A stretch of DNA of 64,000 nt, taken from NCBI GenBank assembly GCA_903830915.1, contig CAIKVR010000375.1:1-64000 (forward strand), given 5' to 3'. Numbering within the stretch: the stretch's first letter is position 1; each line of letters starts with the position of its first letter. The notes under the pieces are model-generated. The model made no database searches. It saw only the letters and a program-made list of their open reading frames with translations, and had not been told where the DNA came from. Position numbers and translations under genes: made by a program. The stretch is from an uncultured Bacteroidales bacterium. Its GTDB lineage: Bacteria > Bacteroidota > Bacteroidia > Bacteroidales > Paludibacteraceae. Below, in pieces: positions 64,000 to 64,000 of this stretch.

Positions 64000-64000
64000 A

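Overview
The window looks like a chromosome segment of an anaerobic Bacteroidota, most likely a Bacteroidales of the Paludibacter type. The genus is inference. The evidence is a SusC/SusD pair, a hybrid two-component regulator, seven proteins with C-terminal type IX secretion (T9SS) sorting domains, TAnnTTTG promoter boxes and no obvious Shine-Dalgarno sites.

Layout. Bases 1-571 hold two overlapping phage-like gene remnants. Bases 667-51309 form one very large polysaccharide utilisation locus (PUL), entirely on the minus strand. It reads as three transcription units plus a regulator. Unit 1 (from 51.2 kb) has a GH88 unsaturated-uronyl hydrolase, a T9SS esterase fusion, a large adhesin-like protein, a 55-residue peptide and two lectin-like proteins. 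Unit 2 (from 40.1 kb) has a lectin-like protein, three PL8 lyases and a serine-type sulfatase. Unit 3 (from 28.1 kb) is a tightly packed 13-gene run: SusC, SusD, a FAS1 lipoprotein, a second lipoprotein, an acetylesterase fusion, GH29, acetylesterase, PL14-like, PL38-like, GH3, GH29, GH29 and GH2. The regulator follows at 667-4680 with its own promoter. Bases 51.3-53.0 kb are decayed DNA: an agmatine-deiminase-like pseudogene, a 5'-truncated tyrosine recombinase and tRNA-Asn. From 53 kb to the end there are ordinary genes: a PfkB kinase, an EamA transporter, PlsC, an HExxH protein, a CPBP protease, a DUF4375 protein and a GH13/DUF4153/GH13 alpha-glucan cluster cut by the window edge.

Two features stand out. 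First, a module of about 230-245 residues, which I read as a LamG/concanavalin-like lectin fold, occurs nine times in eight proteins of the PUL. It is found alone, duplicated, or fused to PL8, acetylesterase, alpha/beta-hydrolase, FnIII and T9SS domains. Second, a 27-bp motif with GTTC half-sites 22 bp apart lies at nearly the same distance (32-33 bp) upstream of the -7 box of all three units. It is a strong candidate for the regulator's operator.

How the genes work together (inference). T9SS-exported, lectin-tagged lyases and esterases cut and deacetylate an acidic glycan at the cell surface, and SusCD imports the fragments. Periplasmic twins (a PL8 and an acetylesterase without lectin and sorting domains), sulfatase, fucosidases, GH2, GH3 and GH88 finish depolymerisation, and the hybrid regulator senses a product. 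The enzyme set points to a uronic-acid polymer that is fucosylated, acetylated and partly sulfated.
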